A DNA stretch of 64,000 nucleotides, taken from NCBI GenBank assembly GCA_019009955.1, contig CM032232.1, forward strand, positions 69,788,501 through 69,852,500. Reading direction: 5' to 3'. The notes below the pieces were generated by a model. It did no database searches and was not told the DNA's origin. It saw only the letters and a list, made by a program, of their open reading frames with translations. The DNA comes from Riptortus pedestris (taxonomy: Eukaryota; Arthropoda; Insecta; Hemiptera; Alydidae). Shown piece by piece: positions 22,367 through 33,677 of the stretch; within the stretch, counting starts at the first letter, position 1, and every line of letters begins with the position of its first letter. The translations under genes and the position numbers were made by a program.

Positions 22367-22440
22367 AAAATCGCGTTATGAGTACGACCTCAATAGCTGA
22401 TTTCCCTCAAGGGAAATCTGCTAAAAGGGACTGAACAAGG
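22367..22440 (-). mobile_element. Family B left terminus
   Basis: AATCGCGTTATGAGTACGACC, then the terminal palindrome AGCTGATTTCCCT-C-AAGGGAAATCTGCT. It directly abuts the truncated Helitron. The right half is not found beyond the Helitron at 19341. Confidence 0.75.
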
Positions 22441-24130
22441 CCCGCTCGTACCAGGTTCCTCTGAGGACTCTAAAACTAATCCACTCCTGTGCAGCTTGCC
22501 TCATTCCCAGCTCTCGCAAGCCGCTTTTTGCACGAAACGCCGTTATAAGACAGAGTTGCAGGCAGGACCCTTACCATGCTTGGCTTCATAGTTACAGAAA
22601 ACTTCAACTCCAGCTGGTCATAACTATTAAGTTTGCGAAAGAAACTAAGGCCTTTCAATAATACCCCAACTGTTGGGCCATAAAGACGATTTCATACCAC
22701 GTGCGCAATTCTCTCAAAACGGAAACACGCCTTTTAAATCGCTCTCGTCGTACCGATGGATCCTAAGCCTGCGAGTATATGGGCAGATACTAATGATGTG
22801 GTCCATCGTCTCCAGGGAGTCACAATCAGCTCGGCTATTGGCAATTCTCCTCCGCTCCGGCTGACCACGGGAAGTCCACATCCTGGTAGGGATTGCTCCT
22901 CCCACAATCCTCAAGAAACTATCAAATTGCTTTCCTGGCAATTCCTCTAGATCTTGTCCATCTAATAGAGGCAGTCATCTTATTAAGTTCACTCAAATCG
23001 TTACAGTCAACCATCGCATACAGCTCATTCTTACAAACCACATTCACGACTAGGACATTATCAGGTGGCACGAACCCCCGCTAATTCCTTGCCTCACCTT
23101 AAGTGAATCTCTCCTCTCTTCCAATACAGGACCAGTACACCCAAAACACTTAGTCCTATGAAAGTTCGGAAGATGAGCAATTGGCTGGATTCCCATAAAA
23201 CTATACCTACGACCAGTATGAATCAAAGCATTGCAAGAATCCGGTAGAAGAAGCAACTATTTGTGAATAGTATATACCACCATATACCACGTCCATTCGA
23301 CAGAGCTTCCCAAGCACAAGGCTGTGAAAGGTGTTTGAGATGAAAGACAAGGCCGGCTAAACGTAATGCATTTTATGAACAAAATATCAAAAATAAACTG
23401 TTATCAACTATTCACAGCCTCATTTTGGACTCCTATTGTCACTATATAGAAAAATGCACTATAACCAAAACGTGGTAGCACAACCCGGATGCCTTCATGA
23501 TGAGACTTTTTATCCTCGCTAATATATAACAACTTCTCTCTAGCAACGTATAGCAACGAGGCACTCGCGAAAACATGACAGTTCAAAGACTAAGGATATT
23601 TATCACGTTCCCGTGATGTACAGCGCCCCTACAAGCCCATGGAATCACCGGGCAATGACCTCTGCCCAATAGAACCAACCAATGTTGTGGTCGACTAATA
23701 TCGTTGTCGGTGCACATTGAATAAAATTGGTGAAAGCGAGTCACCTTTCCTGACGCCACGACCACGAAAAGTGTACCCCAAACACAGAAAGCGGCATAGA
23801 TTTCTTCCGGCCTCCCCTGGCGTGATGGGCTACCAATTGTTGAATACATCATGATGTTGGTAGCATAACTGATCCTAGGACCTTCAATGGGAATCCATCC
23901 ATGGGCTCAACCTTCATAAGAATCGCCAATAAGCCTCCATGAGTACCACCGGGTTTAGCTTCTCTCAGGATCTCCGTAACCGCCACCTCCGTTTCTTTAT
24001 ACATTTCAAAAAACGCCACGGGGAATAAATCACCCTTTTCTACAACCGTGTTTTAATGCAACTTCATAGCATCACACACTATTTGGGTGTATCCCTTTTC
24101 CAAAAACTTTACTCATGGGAAGGCTCAATT
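22441..24130 (-). pseudogene. R2-like LINE: reverse transcriptase to C-terminal domain, decayed
   Basis: Minus-strand remnants in the order expected of an R2-type ORF. Near 23770-23720 the RT motif RGVRKGDSLSPILFN is clear. Around 22941-22714 lies RIVGGAIPTRMWTSRG followed by CDSLETMDHIISIC, the CCHC knuckle typical of the R2 C-terminus. At 22570-22480, LSYNGVSCKKRLARAG may be the tail of the endonuclease-like domain. The pieces are in different frames with many stops, and an LTR fragment interrupts the region expected to hold the catalytic 'ADD' motif. R2 elements normally target 28S rDNA; no rDNA is visible nearby, so this copy was inserted elsewhere or belongs to a related clade with other targets. 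Confidence 0.65.
23445..23585 (-). mobile_element. Fragment of the gypsy-type LTR inside the R2-like remnant
   Basis: CACTATAACCAAAACGTGG and TCTAGCAACGTATAGCAACGA match, with scattered changes, CACTGTAACCTAAAACGTGG and TATAGCAACGTATAGCAGCGA in the LTR at 1091-1422, in the same orientation. Confidence 0.65.
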
Positions 24131-25579
24131 TCTTTGAAGCCAAGAACCTATTACGCATAACAGCCTCAGTTTTGTTTTTTTAGAACTATAACTGCAACAA
24201 AAATTTATAACATTATATTATGTTTCTTTGCCCAAATTTGAGGCACATTAGGTGGCCTCTTTATATTACCAAGTTTTGGAATTTATGTTTAGTGTAATAG
24301 TATAGTTCTTAGGCCATTAGAAATGGACGCAGCAAAATTGATGGTAAATCCATTGTAAGTACTAATGCCTTCCTGGACAGGCAGGCATACTTGATACCAC
24401 CTAATTTACATAATTATGATACCATTCTTCTTAGGAGTCTGAAACTTGGAAAAATAACTAATCCCCTTGAATTTAAAAAGAAAATAAGACAAACCTTAGA
24501 GTTTTATTTATATATAATTAGATTGGCAGATTCATTTTCATCTTAATAGTAGATCTCCTTTAATTCACACGCTTCAAAGAGAATTGATAACTAAACAAGT
24601 TGAGGTAAACAAAAAACAATGCTCCGCTGCAGCGTCTATATTTCACACGATATTTATTAATAATAAAGTACAATGTTAACGGTTGTGTAATTTCTTGTTT
24701 CACTTCAATTTATCAAACTTCTCATAATTATATAAAATAAAAATGTTTTGCTTAACATCAAATAAGACCAAGCCTTCCCACATGTATCCCTCTTCATTCT
24801 TGCCGATTCATTAAAGTTTATAATTACGCCATTGCAACTGATTTTCTCGTCACTTTCTGCTATGGAAGATACTCAGTAAAAATCCTATTTTGAAGACATC
24901 AAGCATTATATGGGTTTCGGTGAGTATAGTAATATGAAAAGAGCAGTTTCCGATGAATGGTTGCAAACACAAGCCTTAGACCTCATTTCATGAAGATACA
25001 CAGTATATATTAGACTGTCATTGCTCTAGCTGTGGCAATCTTTTTTTAATTGCTACTAAAGTCGATATATAAGTGTTTTATGTAAAACTAATGATCAAGT
25101 TCTGATTAAGTAGGCTGAAATCGAACCAGTGGGAGGGGAATTTAAAAAAAATAAAAGTATCTCTTTTCATATTTTCAGGTAGAAAAATGGTATAGAATCA
25201 ATCTTATAACGAATTTAATTTCCTGTATATACTGTTTTTTTCTTCTATTATGAATATTAACCCAGATATTTGGATTTTTAGTTAGTTTAGTTATTGCATA
25301 CTCGATATTTCCGTTTCAGTCAGCACTGGATATCATCTTCTATAGTCATGTCCAATTCCTAGACTCTTACATGTCAAATTCCTACAACATCTGGACAACC
25401 CTCTAAACAATTCCCTCACACCTCCCAGGCTACTGCTGAATTGGTATATGGGCGTTATTAACGAGCCCTTGGTCAATTTCATCCAACTTGCCAACACCCT
25501 ATCATTGCCCTAGGCTGCACAGTGCAACCATCCCAAGGATATATTTGTAAATAAATTGTACTCATTCTCTGTAAACATA
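24131..25579. other. Non-coding; possible gypsy integrase scrap
   Basis: Mostly unrecognised AT-rich DNA. At about 25426-25460 (plus strand) the frame reads ATAELVYGR, the 'SPAELVYG' motif of gypsy integrases, followed by a stop and a frame change; this is probably a short plus-strand pol scrap. From 25020 the sequence resembles the family B core (TAAAACTAATGATCAAGTTC, GCTGAAATCGAACCAGTGGGAGG). Confidence 0.4.
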
Positions 25580-26751
25580 ATAAAAGTCCGTCACGCTGGG
25601 GCTGCGTAGACTAAGCAGATTTCCATCCTGAAGTTTAACAATAGATAAATTTACATACTGGTAACACAACACCATCCTGAATATTAAGTGAATAAATACA
25701 AACGATGATAAAAAATATTTCAGTATATTTTAATAGTTTTCCAACTGGAAGCGCCTGATATGTAATCAAACAGGTCTGCCAACTTCTCACCGGAAGGAAA
25801 AACTATTACTGAAATATTTCAGAATATATAGAATCAGAATAATAATTACTCAATCACTCAAATTTTAGTATCCCAAGAACTTAAGACAGGAGGGGGGGGG
25901 GGGTCACTAGAACATATTTGCATGTATCTCGTATATTAAAGGTCTCTTTAAAACAATATTTGGTATTGGAGCTGTGGGTTTTTATATAACAGAGTATTGT
26001 TTATGTAACATGAGTAAAAGTGCGTGTTTCCAGTAGGCTGAAACCTGATAAACGCAAATATCTCGGTTAATATTCAATATAGAGAATAAATGTATGTAAC
26101 AATATTTATAGTCTTTTGCAATAAGACTGATTCTGTACACTTTTTCGAATCCCCCACCACCCAATTTAAACCACCACTATTCCAGGTCCGACTTCCACCA
26201 ATAACAAATTTAACCTTTGGTGTTGACTAAAACCGTTAAATATCGAGTATGGTATATTTCAAGTAAACATCTTCGAAACAAGAACGCGTAATTTTAATTG
26301 ATGACGTCATAGCCCAACGAATTTGCATGGATCTCATATAACATAATGTACGACATATGTATATCGTATAAGTTTTCTTGAAAACAATATTTCGTATATA
26401 AGCTTAGAATAAAGTAGTTCATGACATAATAGCTTATTGTCAATAAGACATGAGTAGGAGTGGGGGTTTACTGAAGGCTGAAAACTAAAAAACCCAAATA
26501 TCTCAGTTAATATTCATGATAGAGGAAATATGTATATAACAACATTTATAGGCCCTTAAATTAGGAATAATAGTGGTTCTATAAACTTTTTCGATCCGAC
26601 TATAATAACGAAGATATTTTGAATTTTCAAAATTTCTTTCCTCTAAACTCCTCCTTCCCCAGTCCGATAACGAACTTCATCTTTTTTCTTAAAACGCATA
26701 TCGAATTTGGTAACGACTAAAAAAAAATTGCGACCTCTAGGGCGGTAACAG

Positions 26752-26756
<5 letters not shown>
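25580..26756 (-). mobile_element. Family B element, right half (composite)
   Basis: AAAAGTCCGTCACGCTGGGG and CTAAGCAGATTTCC mark the right terminus in minus orientation. Several copies of core blocks follow (ATATCTCGGTTAATATTCAA at about 26061, ATATCTCAGTTAATATTCAT at about 26500), suggesting internal duplication or two overlapping copies. It ends GGGCGGTAACAGACAAATA at the (TA)n core. A G11 run lies at 25892-25902. Confidence 0.7.

Positions 26757-26806
<50 letters not shown>
26757..26806. repeat. (TA)n core of family B, entered by a Helitron
   Basis: TA repeat joining the family B right half to the CTAG terminus of a family A Helitron. Confidence 0.9.
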
Positions 26807-26807
<1 letters not shown>

Positions 26808-29088
26808 TAGCTCAGATACCCGGCGATGCCCGGGAAATCAATCAGGACTGACTAGTGATGGTATTCTTATAGCATATGTTTTTGCGAAATAGCCAATCCT
26901 AAGGGTAAATTTTGGGTATTAATAGAATTGAAATTTTAGTTATGAAGAATAAATGAAAATGTGTTCCTAATGTATCCCTCTACACTTTTTGACTCACCGT
27001 TTTTGAATAATTCAAACCATTATCATGAATAGCATTTATAACAATTGAATATCATCTATAATGAGCATATTTCCGTTCAAAAACCAATCCGAGCACATAT
27101 ATTTTAAGCATAGTTTAGCACATAATAGCAGATCTCAGTGGAAATCACTTCCCGTAATTTGACAGGAAATAAGTAAACTCAATTAACTTTATTAGCCTCC
27201 AGTCTATTTCCGCTCTTGCATTAGAGTTATCAACATTCTTCTCCTTAAATTATTGATTCAAAATATTATTGTAATAATTTATCTACCTGATGAAATTAAA
27301 TAATAGTGTTACCCTAAAAATAATTTCATTTATATTTAAAAAGCTAGTCGAGGGGAAGAGATCGTAGCCGTCCCTGCAACCTAAGTAATACTTTAAAAAA
27401 TCACATCGAGTTTAAACGCATATTGTCTTATGTCATTACCATTAACGTTTAATTGTTATGATAGTACATATTTGTTTCAATATCATGAGGATATCAGAAA
27501 TAAGATAATCCAAGATACCAAAATCAAAGAGTTTGATTCCCTACTACTTCCGCTATTTCTAGGGAAAATAAATAAATGAGGGGGGGGGAGGGGGTCGGAG
27601 ATTTATAATTTCACTAATCCGAACATACTTAGAACTAAATAATCGAAATAGATAAGACTAAAACATAACATTATTTGTCATAATACGCCTATATTAAAAA
27701 CACTTAAATAAGTACTAATAAAATGGTCGACTCCCGCTATAGATTTAGCGTATATCCCGTCGTATTTATTTCATTTTACGACAAAAGTTGCTTTAAATGA
27801 CAAAGTAAAGAACTTTTGTTATGTGCACGTTTGCCGAAAAACAAATAGAAAATGAAATCTCGCAAATTTTGACTTCTGGCCTCACTTATAACTCCCTCTC
27901 CCGTTCGAACCTAAAAATTTTAATATAGCTTATAACCATGGAAGAATTAATGCTAATTGGCATACCAAGTTTTGTAAAATTCGGTTCAGTCGTCAGTGTC
28001 CAATAAAATAGTTGGCTCCCGCTTTAGTTTTTGGTGAATACCTCGTTTATACTTTGTTATAAAACAAAAGTGAATATAACAAAAGTTACTCTAAATAACA
28101 AAATAAACAACTTTTGTTATGTGCATATTTGCCGAAACCCCAATAGGAAACGAAATATCACTATTATTAATTTCAGGCCTCCCTATAACCCCCACTCCTG
28201 CCCGTTCCTAGAAATGTTAGTATGTATGGCTTATTATAAGGAAGGCGTTAGTGCTAATACACATACCGATTGTTTTATTTAGTTCGGTTGAATCATTTGT
28301 GCCAAATAAAATAGTTGGCTCCCGCTTTAGTTTTTGGTGAATACCTCGTTTATACTTTGTTATAAAATAAAAATGAATATAACAAAAGTTGGTAATTCTG
28401 AGCTATTATCCGGTTAACTTCAATTCCCTCCATACTGTAATATTACATTAGTGTAGTGCTGAATATTAATATTCAGTCCTAATTATGTGTCGGAAAACGA
28501 AAATATATTAATAAACTTAATTTAGTAGTCGTCTGGCTCACTATCGGTATCTGGCTCATGAACGACGCGAGATAAATTTTGTAACACTAAAATTTCCAAA
28601 ATACGCCATCGGTGGTTAAAACCGAGGGTGGGGGGTTTCTTGTTCTAACTTTAGTATAAAACAAGAGTACATCACATTTTTAGGGCGATTGGTCAGATCT
28701 ACAATGGCGAGGACGAGCAACCTCGTGTCGTTCATGATCCAGATACAGATAGTGAGCCAGACGACTACTAAAGTAAGTTTATTAATATATTTTCGTTTTC
28801 CGACACATAATTAGGACTGAATATTAATATTCAGCACTACACTAATGTAATATTACAGTATGGAGGGAATTGAAGTTAACCGGATAATAGCTCAGAATTA
28901 CCCAAAAGTTACTCAAAATAACAAAATAAACAACTTTTGTTATGTGCATATTTTCAGAAACCCCAATAGGAAACAAAATATCACTATTATTAATTTCAGG
29001 CCTCCCTATAACCCCCACTCCTGCCCGTCCCTAGAAATGTTAGTATGTATGGCTTATTATAAGGAAGGCGTTAGTGCTAATACACATA
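26807..29088 (-). mobile_element. Helitron (family A), 5' end lost, carrying a MITE
   Basis: CTAG is at 26807-26810 with ACCCGGCGATGCCCGGG. The long unique 3' block is shared with 16500, 19341 and 31450. Tandem units begin at about 27780 and run to about 29088, where homology stops and unrelated DNA begins. The unit at 28380 is split by the MITE at 28391-28902. Confidence 0.7.
28391..28902. mobile_element. Palindromic MITE, 512 bp, with 8-bp target duplication
   Basis: The first 181 bases (from GGTAATTCTGAGCTATTATC) are the reverse complement of the last 181 (ending GATAATAGCTCAGAATTACC), with about four mismatches, all in the inner third. The flanks are CAAAAGTT at 28383-28390 and again at 28903-28910. 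The uninterrupted Helitron unit shows one copy of that octamer, so this is a target-site duplication. An 8-bp duplication is usual for hAT, P and Merlin transposons; the GG start does not settle which. Each arm can be read outward as an acidic peptide ending EPDTDSEPDDY and a stop, perhaps a scrap of the parent gene. It has no transposase. Confidence 0.92.
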
Positions 29089-29520
29089 TGAAGTTATTGA
29101 GATATTTTCTATACTTCCAATCTGAGAATAGCAAAGATAAAAACATTTTTATCACTGCCACTGGTACTGAAATCGTTTTTTTTTTTTTTTTGTGTTTTTT
29201 TTTTTTTTCAAAATCATTATAGTGAAGCTATATGTGAATGTAATTGTTTCATATCAATTTAAATTTTAGAGCCGCCAGGTCCTGCAATTGCTACTCACCC
29301 TTATGGGAAGCTATATGGTCTTAATATTTAATAATGTACACATAAGTTGAAAATTACTTTTAGTACAATATATATGAGCATAATAAAGGTGATTCTTATT
29401 ATCAGATAAGAATAAAAACAAAATTTCTCTGAATTATGACCCAAAAACAACTGAAATTCTACAATTTTTAATTTTACAGCTCCCTTATACTCCATCTAAT
29501 TTTAGGGGGAAAATAGAAAT

Positions 29521-29521
<1 letters not shown>
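29089..29521. other. Non-coding, nothing recognised
   Basis: Unrelated to the flanking Helitron. It includes a long T-run at 29178-29209. Confidence 0.4.
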
Positions 29522-29522
<1 letters not shown>

Positions 29523-29563
<41 letters not shown>

Positions 29564-29583
29564 GATAGATAGATAGATAGATA
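29523..29583. repeat. Compound (CA)n(TA)n(GATA)n microsatellite
   Basis: CA repeat to 29553, a short TA run, then five GATA units. On the minus strand it would be the simple-repeat tail of the LINE derivative to its right. Confidence 0.9.
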
Positions 29584-31380
29584 TTTTTTATTGGCTTCTG
29601 TTTACAACATGTTGCCAAGAGTCTGGCCAATTAGTGTTAGTATGGTTATTAGTATATTATACTTCTTAAAGTATGTGTACATAAAATAATAATAATTCCT
29701 AGAGTTACAACTGAACACCATATGCATTGGCACGTAATACAATATTAATATTAATCTAAATGATTATAATACTGAATTCAATAGGTTATAATTTAATGTA
29801 AATGTAAATTAATTCATTCTTTTTTAATGTCTAAATAAAGATCAGTTTTCTAACATATCAGATTAACATGACTATTATCTAAGATAAGTATAACTCTTCT
29901 AATAATAAGTATAACTGCATATAATAAATAATTTGCCGATTATTATTGAATAAGCACCCCCATAAAAAATAATACAATTCTTTCTTTTATATTGTTACCT
30001 TTCACAAATTTTTGATAAGAAACAAAAAATATCATTAACTTTACTTACTAGACATATCGCTAAATTATTTGACAAATCATCTATCTTAACAGTAAAAATA
30101 TTAGAATAACCATTAATTTTACAGAATATTAAGTTTTATGTGTGTTTTATAGGCTCTGTAAACTCTAATGTGTTAGTAGTATTAGTTACGAGGTTCTTTG
30201 GTGACTTTCTAGAGTTATTCGATCGATTCTGGGTCATATGAGGCACATCCGATTTTTGGAGTTGTTTGTGTCAGAGAGTACTTCCAGATGGCGGTCCCTC
30301 CTGCGACTTGGATCTTGGCCGGAACTCAAAATGCTTTAATTTCTCTTCGGTTTTCCTTTTTTTCTGCATTTGTTTCAACTTGTCCAAGTCTTCTTCGACA
30401 TTAGCAGCCGAAACATTCAGCATATTTTCCACTTCTTGTAAACGGTAAAACCTACCTCTGACTTTGAAAAATCCTTTCCTATAGCTAGCGTTTTCATCTA
30501 TAGCCTTTAATTTATTGATGCAAGAAAATATTTTTTGGCCTTCCTTTCTATCCTCTGGCAACCTATCGTGGCTTAATCTTATATTCTTGCTAGCGAGGGC
30601 AATTTTCTTTTTCATTATTGCATGTTTGATGGTGCTATTGTTGAACGATACCAAAATTGGCCTTGGTTCCTGTCCTTTCCCTATTCTAAAACAGTTACTA
30701 ACTGCATATTCAGGCACATGTACCTCTACTTCCTCACAAAGATTTATAAGTTTTGTAGAAACATCCTCATTTTCTGTAGTAGGTACATTAAAAAATAAAA
30801 GGTTGTTTCTTTTCCTCTCTCTTTTCAAATATCTTATTTCACTTTCTAATGTATTTATTCTGATTTCCTGCTGGGAATATTTCACCCTAAGATCGGAGAT
30901 CTCAACTAATAAGCTATCCAAAACAGACGTAATCTTATTTAATGAGGTTTTTGTGTCTTCATTGTTTTTATTAATTACAGCCAATAAATCTTCGTTGGTG
31001 ACAGGCATATTTACTGACTATGATTGAGAGGTTCACTAAGCTGATAGGGATTAGTATAGAGGTAATAGAGGACTGCCCTCGCTCGCTGTCCCGACCGCCT
31101 TGAAGCAACTCCCAGGAAAAATAAGGTGGAGGGGAGGATGTAATCCAAGCTAGAGATACCTCGCTTTGCTGTCCCGAGCGACAACCCGTGCTAAAAAGTA
31201 GCGTGTATATATTACCTCGTATCTCTTCAGGATAGAGCTCTATATTCTCCAAACTCACAGGACCTATCCCTTAATAGCACGTCCTCACTGTCACAAAGTT
31301 TCACTGAGTTCACGTAACTAAAACTTGACTAAATTCAGATAAATCACAGAGGCGATGTTTAACGTGGCGCGGTCTATCCC
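29584..31380 (-). mobile_element. LINE derivative containing ORF1 only
   Basis: Minus orientation: a ~370-bp leader (31380-31009), an intact ORF1 (31008-30271), about 690 bp of AT-rich non-coding DNA, and a (TATC)n/(TA)n/(TG)n tail. No endonuclease or reverse transcriptase motif is present between ORF1 and the tail in any frame. Boundaries are inferred from the (TA)n tract at 31385 and the tail. Confidence 0.55.
30271..31008 (-). CDS. LINE ORF1 protein, 245 residues, intact frame
   Basis: ORF1 proteins coat the LINE RNA and form trimers. The ATG at 31008 opens MPVTNEDLLAVINKNNEDTK. Residues ~20-65 form heptad-like repeats (SVLDSLLVEISDLRVKYSQQ, INTLESEIRYLKRE), a coiled coil. Residues ~66-160 fit the RNA-recognition-motif-like domain (RKRNNLLFFNVP, then FRIGKGQEPRPILVSF). 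Residues ~160-215 have RLPEDRKEGQKIF and KVRGRFYRLQEV, matching the C-terminal domain. A lysine-rich tail (KQMQKKRKTEEKLKHFEF) follows. There is no stop or frameshift, unlike every other retroelement frame in the window except the RNase H frame at 33678. The clade (L1-, CR1- or RTE-like) is uncertain. A host gene derived from an ORF1 is a less likely alternative. Confidence 0.75.
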   Translation of the reverse strand: MPVTNEDLLAVINKNNEDTKTSLNKITSVLDSLLVEISDLRVKYSQQEIRINTLESEIRYLKRERKRNNLLFFNVPTTENEDVSTKLINLCEEVEVHVPEYAVSNCFRIGKGQEPRPILVSFNNSTIKHAIMKKKIALASKNIRLSHDRLPEDRKEGQKIFSCINKLKAIDENASYRKGFFKVRGRFYRLQEVENMLNVSAANVEEDLDKLKQMQKKRKTEEKLKHFEFRPRSKSQEGPPSGSTL

Positions 31381-31383
31381 ACA

Positions 31384-31384
<1 letters not shown>

Positions 31385-31449
<65 letters not shown>
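31385..31449. repeat. (TA)n microsatellite
   Basis: Long TA repeat between the LINE leader and the CTAG end of the next Helitron. Confidence 0.95.
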
Positions 31450-31450
<1 letters not shown>

Positions 31451-33637
31451 TAGCTAAGGTACCCGGCGATGCTCGGGAAATCATTGCTGACTGACTAATG
31501 ATTGTATTTTTATAGCAAGACTTCAATGTGTACAATTGCACTTCCCTCCACGATGTATTGTTTTTTCAAAACAGCCAATCCTAAAGTGTAACTTTCAAGG
31601 TTAATAGAATAGAAATTTTAGTTTTGAAGAATATATGAAAATGGGTTCCTAATTTATCCCTCACGACTTTTTGACTCACGGTTTTTGAAGAATTCAAACC
31701 ATAATCATGGGTAGCATTTATCACAATTAAATGTCATCTATAATGAACATATTTCCTGCCAAAAATCAAACCAAGCACATATAGTTTTAACATAGTTTTA
31801 TACATAAGATTATATTCGTATTAGTAAGCCTCAGTGGAAATCACCTCCCGTCGTGGCAGCATTCCACAGGAAATAACTAAACTCAATTACCTCCCGTCCA
31901 TTTCCACTCTCGCAGGAGCATTATCATCGTTGTTTTCCTTAGAATATTGATTCAGAATATTATTTTAATAATTTATCTCCCTGATGGAACTAAATAATAG
32001 ATCCCTAAACATAATTTCATTTATGTTCAAAAAGCTAGATGTGGGGAAGAGAGCCCCCCTGCAACCTAGTAATACTTTAAACATTCATATCGAGTATATA
32101 TTAAATACCAGAAATGCTCTTATAGTTTATATTCTATTAGAAATAAATAAAAAAGTTATAGGGAAAATAAATAAATAAATGAGGAGGCGACGGAGATTTA
32201 TAAGCTCACTAATCCGAATCATACTTGCAACTATCATATAAGACTAAAACATAACATCTTTTGTCATAATATCCATTTATTAAAAACACTTAAATAAGCA
32301 CTAATAAAATTAATGACTCCCGCAATGGATTTAGCTTATATGCCGTGTTAACTTCATTTACGGCAAAAGTGAATACAACAAAAGATACTTTAAATAACAA
32401 AAGTAAACAACTTTTGCTATGTGCAAGTTAGCCAAAAAAAAAATAGAAAATGAAAATTGCGAATTTTTATCTCAGGCCTGTCTTATAACCCCCACTCCCG
32501 TTTGAACCTAAACATTTTAATATAGCTTATAATCATGGAAGAATTAATGCTAATTCGCATACCAAGTTTTGTTAAATTCGGTTCAATCGTTTGAGCTCAA
32601 CAAAATTGTTGGCTTCCGCTTTAGATTTTAACGCATATCTCGTTTATGTTATACAGCAAAAGTGAACTTAACCAAAGTTACTTTAAATAACAAAATAAAC
32701 AACTTTTGTCATGTGCATATTTGCAGAAAAACCAGTAGAAAAAGAAATATTGCTATTTTTAATTTCAGGCCTCCCTTATAGCCCCCACTCCTGCCCGTCC
32801 CTAGAAATATTGGTATGGCTTATGATAATTAAGGCGTCAGAGATAATACACATATCGAGTTTTATTTAGTTCGGTGGAGTCTTTTGTGCCAAATAATATT
32901 CTTGACACCCGCTATAATTTTTAGCGTATAACGCCTTTATAATTCGGTATTCGACGATAGTGTATATAACAAAAGTTTCTCTAAATAACAAAATAAACAA
33001 CTTTTCTTATGTGCATATTTGCCGAAACACCAATAGGAAACCGAATATCACTATTTTTAATTTCAGGCGTCCCTTATAACCCCCACTCCTGCCCGTCCCT
33101 AGAAATGTTTGTATGGCTTATTATAAGGAAGGCGTTAGTGCTAATACACATACCGAGTTTTATTTAGTTTGGTTGAGTCTGTGTGCCAAATAAAATTGTT
33201 GACTCCCGCTATAATTTTTAGCGTATAACGCCTTTATAGTTCGGTATACGAAAAAAGTGTTTATAACAAAAGTTATTCTAAATAACAAAATAAACAACTT
33301 TTGTTATATTCATATTTGCCAAAAAACCAATAGGAAACGAAATATCGCTATTTTTAATTTCAGGCCTCCCTTATAACCCCCACTCCTGTTCGTCTCAGAG
33401 AATATTAATATAGCCTAAAGTCTAAGTTGGGTTAGTAGTAATACACATACCAAGTTTCATAAAATTCGGTTCGGCCGTTTATGCGTGAAAAGGTAACAAA
33501 CAAACAAACAAACAAACAAACAAACAAACAGACACCAAAGAAACTAAATGCAGTTATGGTGTCTATGACATGTGAAACGAAAAGTTATCGTGAAATTTCG
33601 CGAAAAAAATCAATGTACAGACAGAGGTTACAATTTT
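31450..33637 (-). mobile_element. Non-autonomous Helitron (family A), ~2.2 kb
   Basis: CTAG is at 31450-31453, hairpin ACCCGGCGATGCTCGGG, unique 3' block to about 32290, about four tandem units (32340-33400), (CAAA)n at 33494-33530, and 5' end GAGGTTACAATTTTA at 33637. No coding capacity. Confidence 0.75.
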
Positions 33638-33677
33638 ATATATATATATAGATATATCAAAGGTTTTAAATAGAGAA

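Noticed and set aside
30515..31027. 170-codon plus-strand frame
   Set aside because: Antisense shadow of the intact LINE ORF1 on the minus strand.
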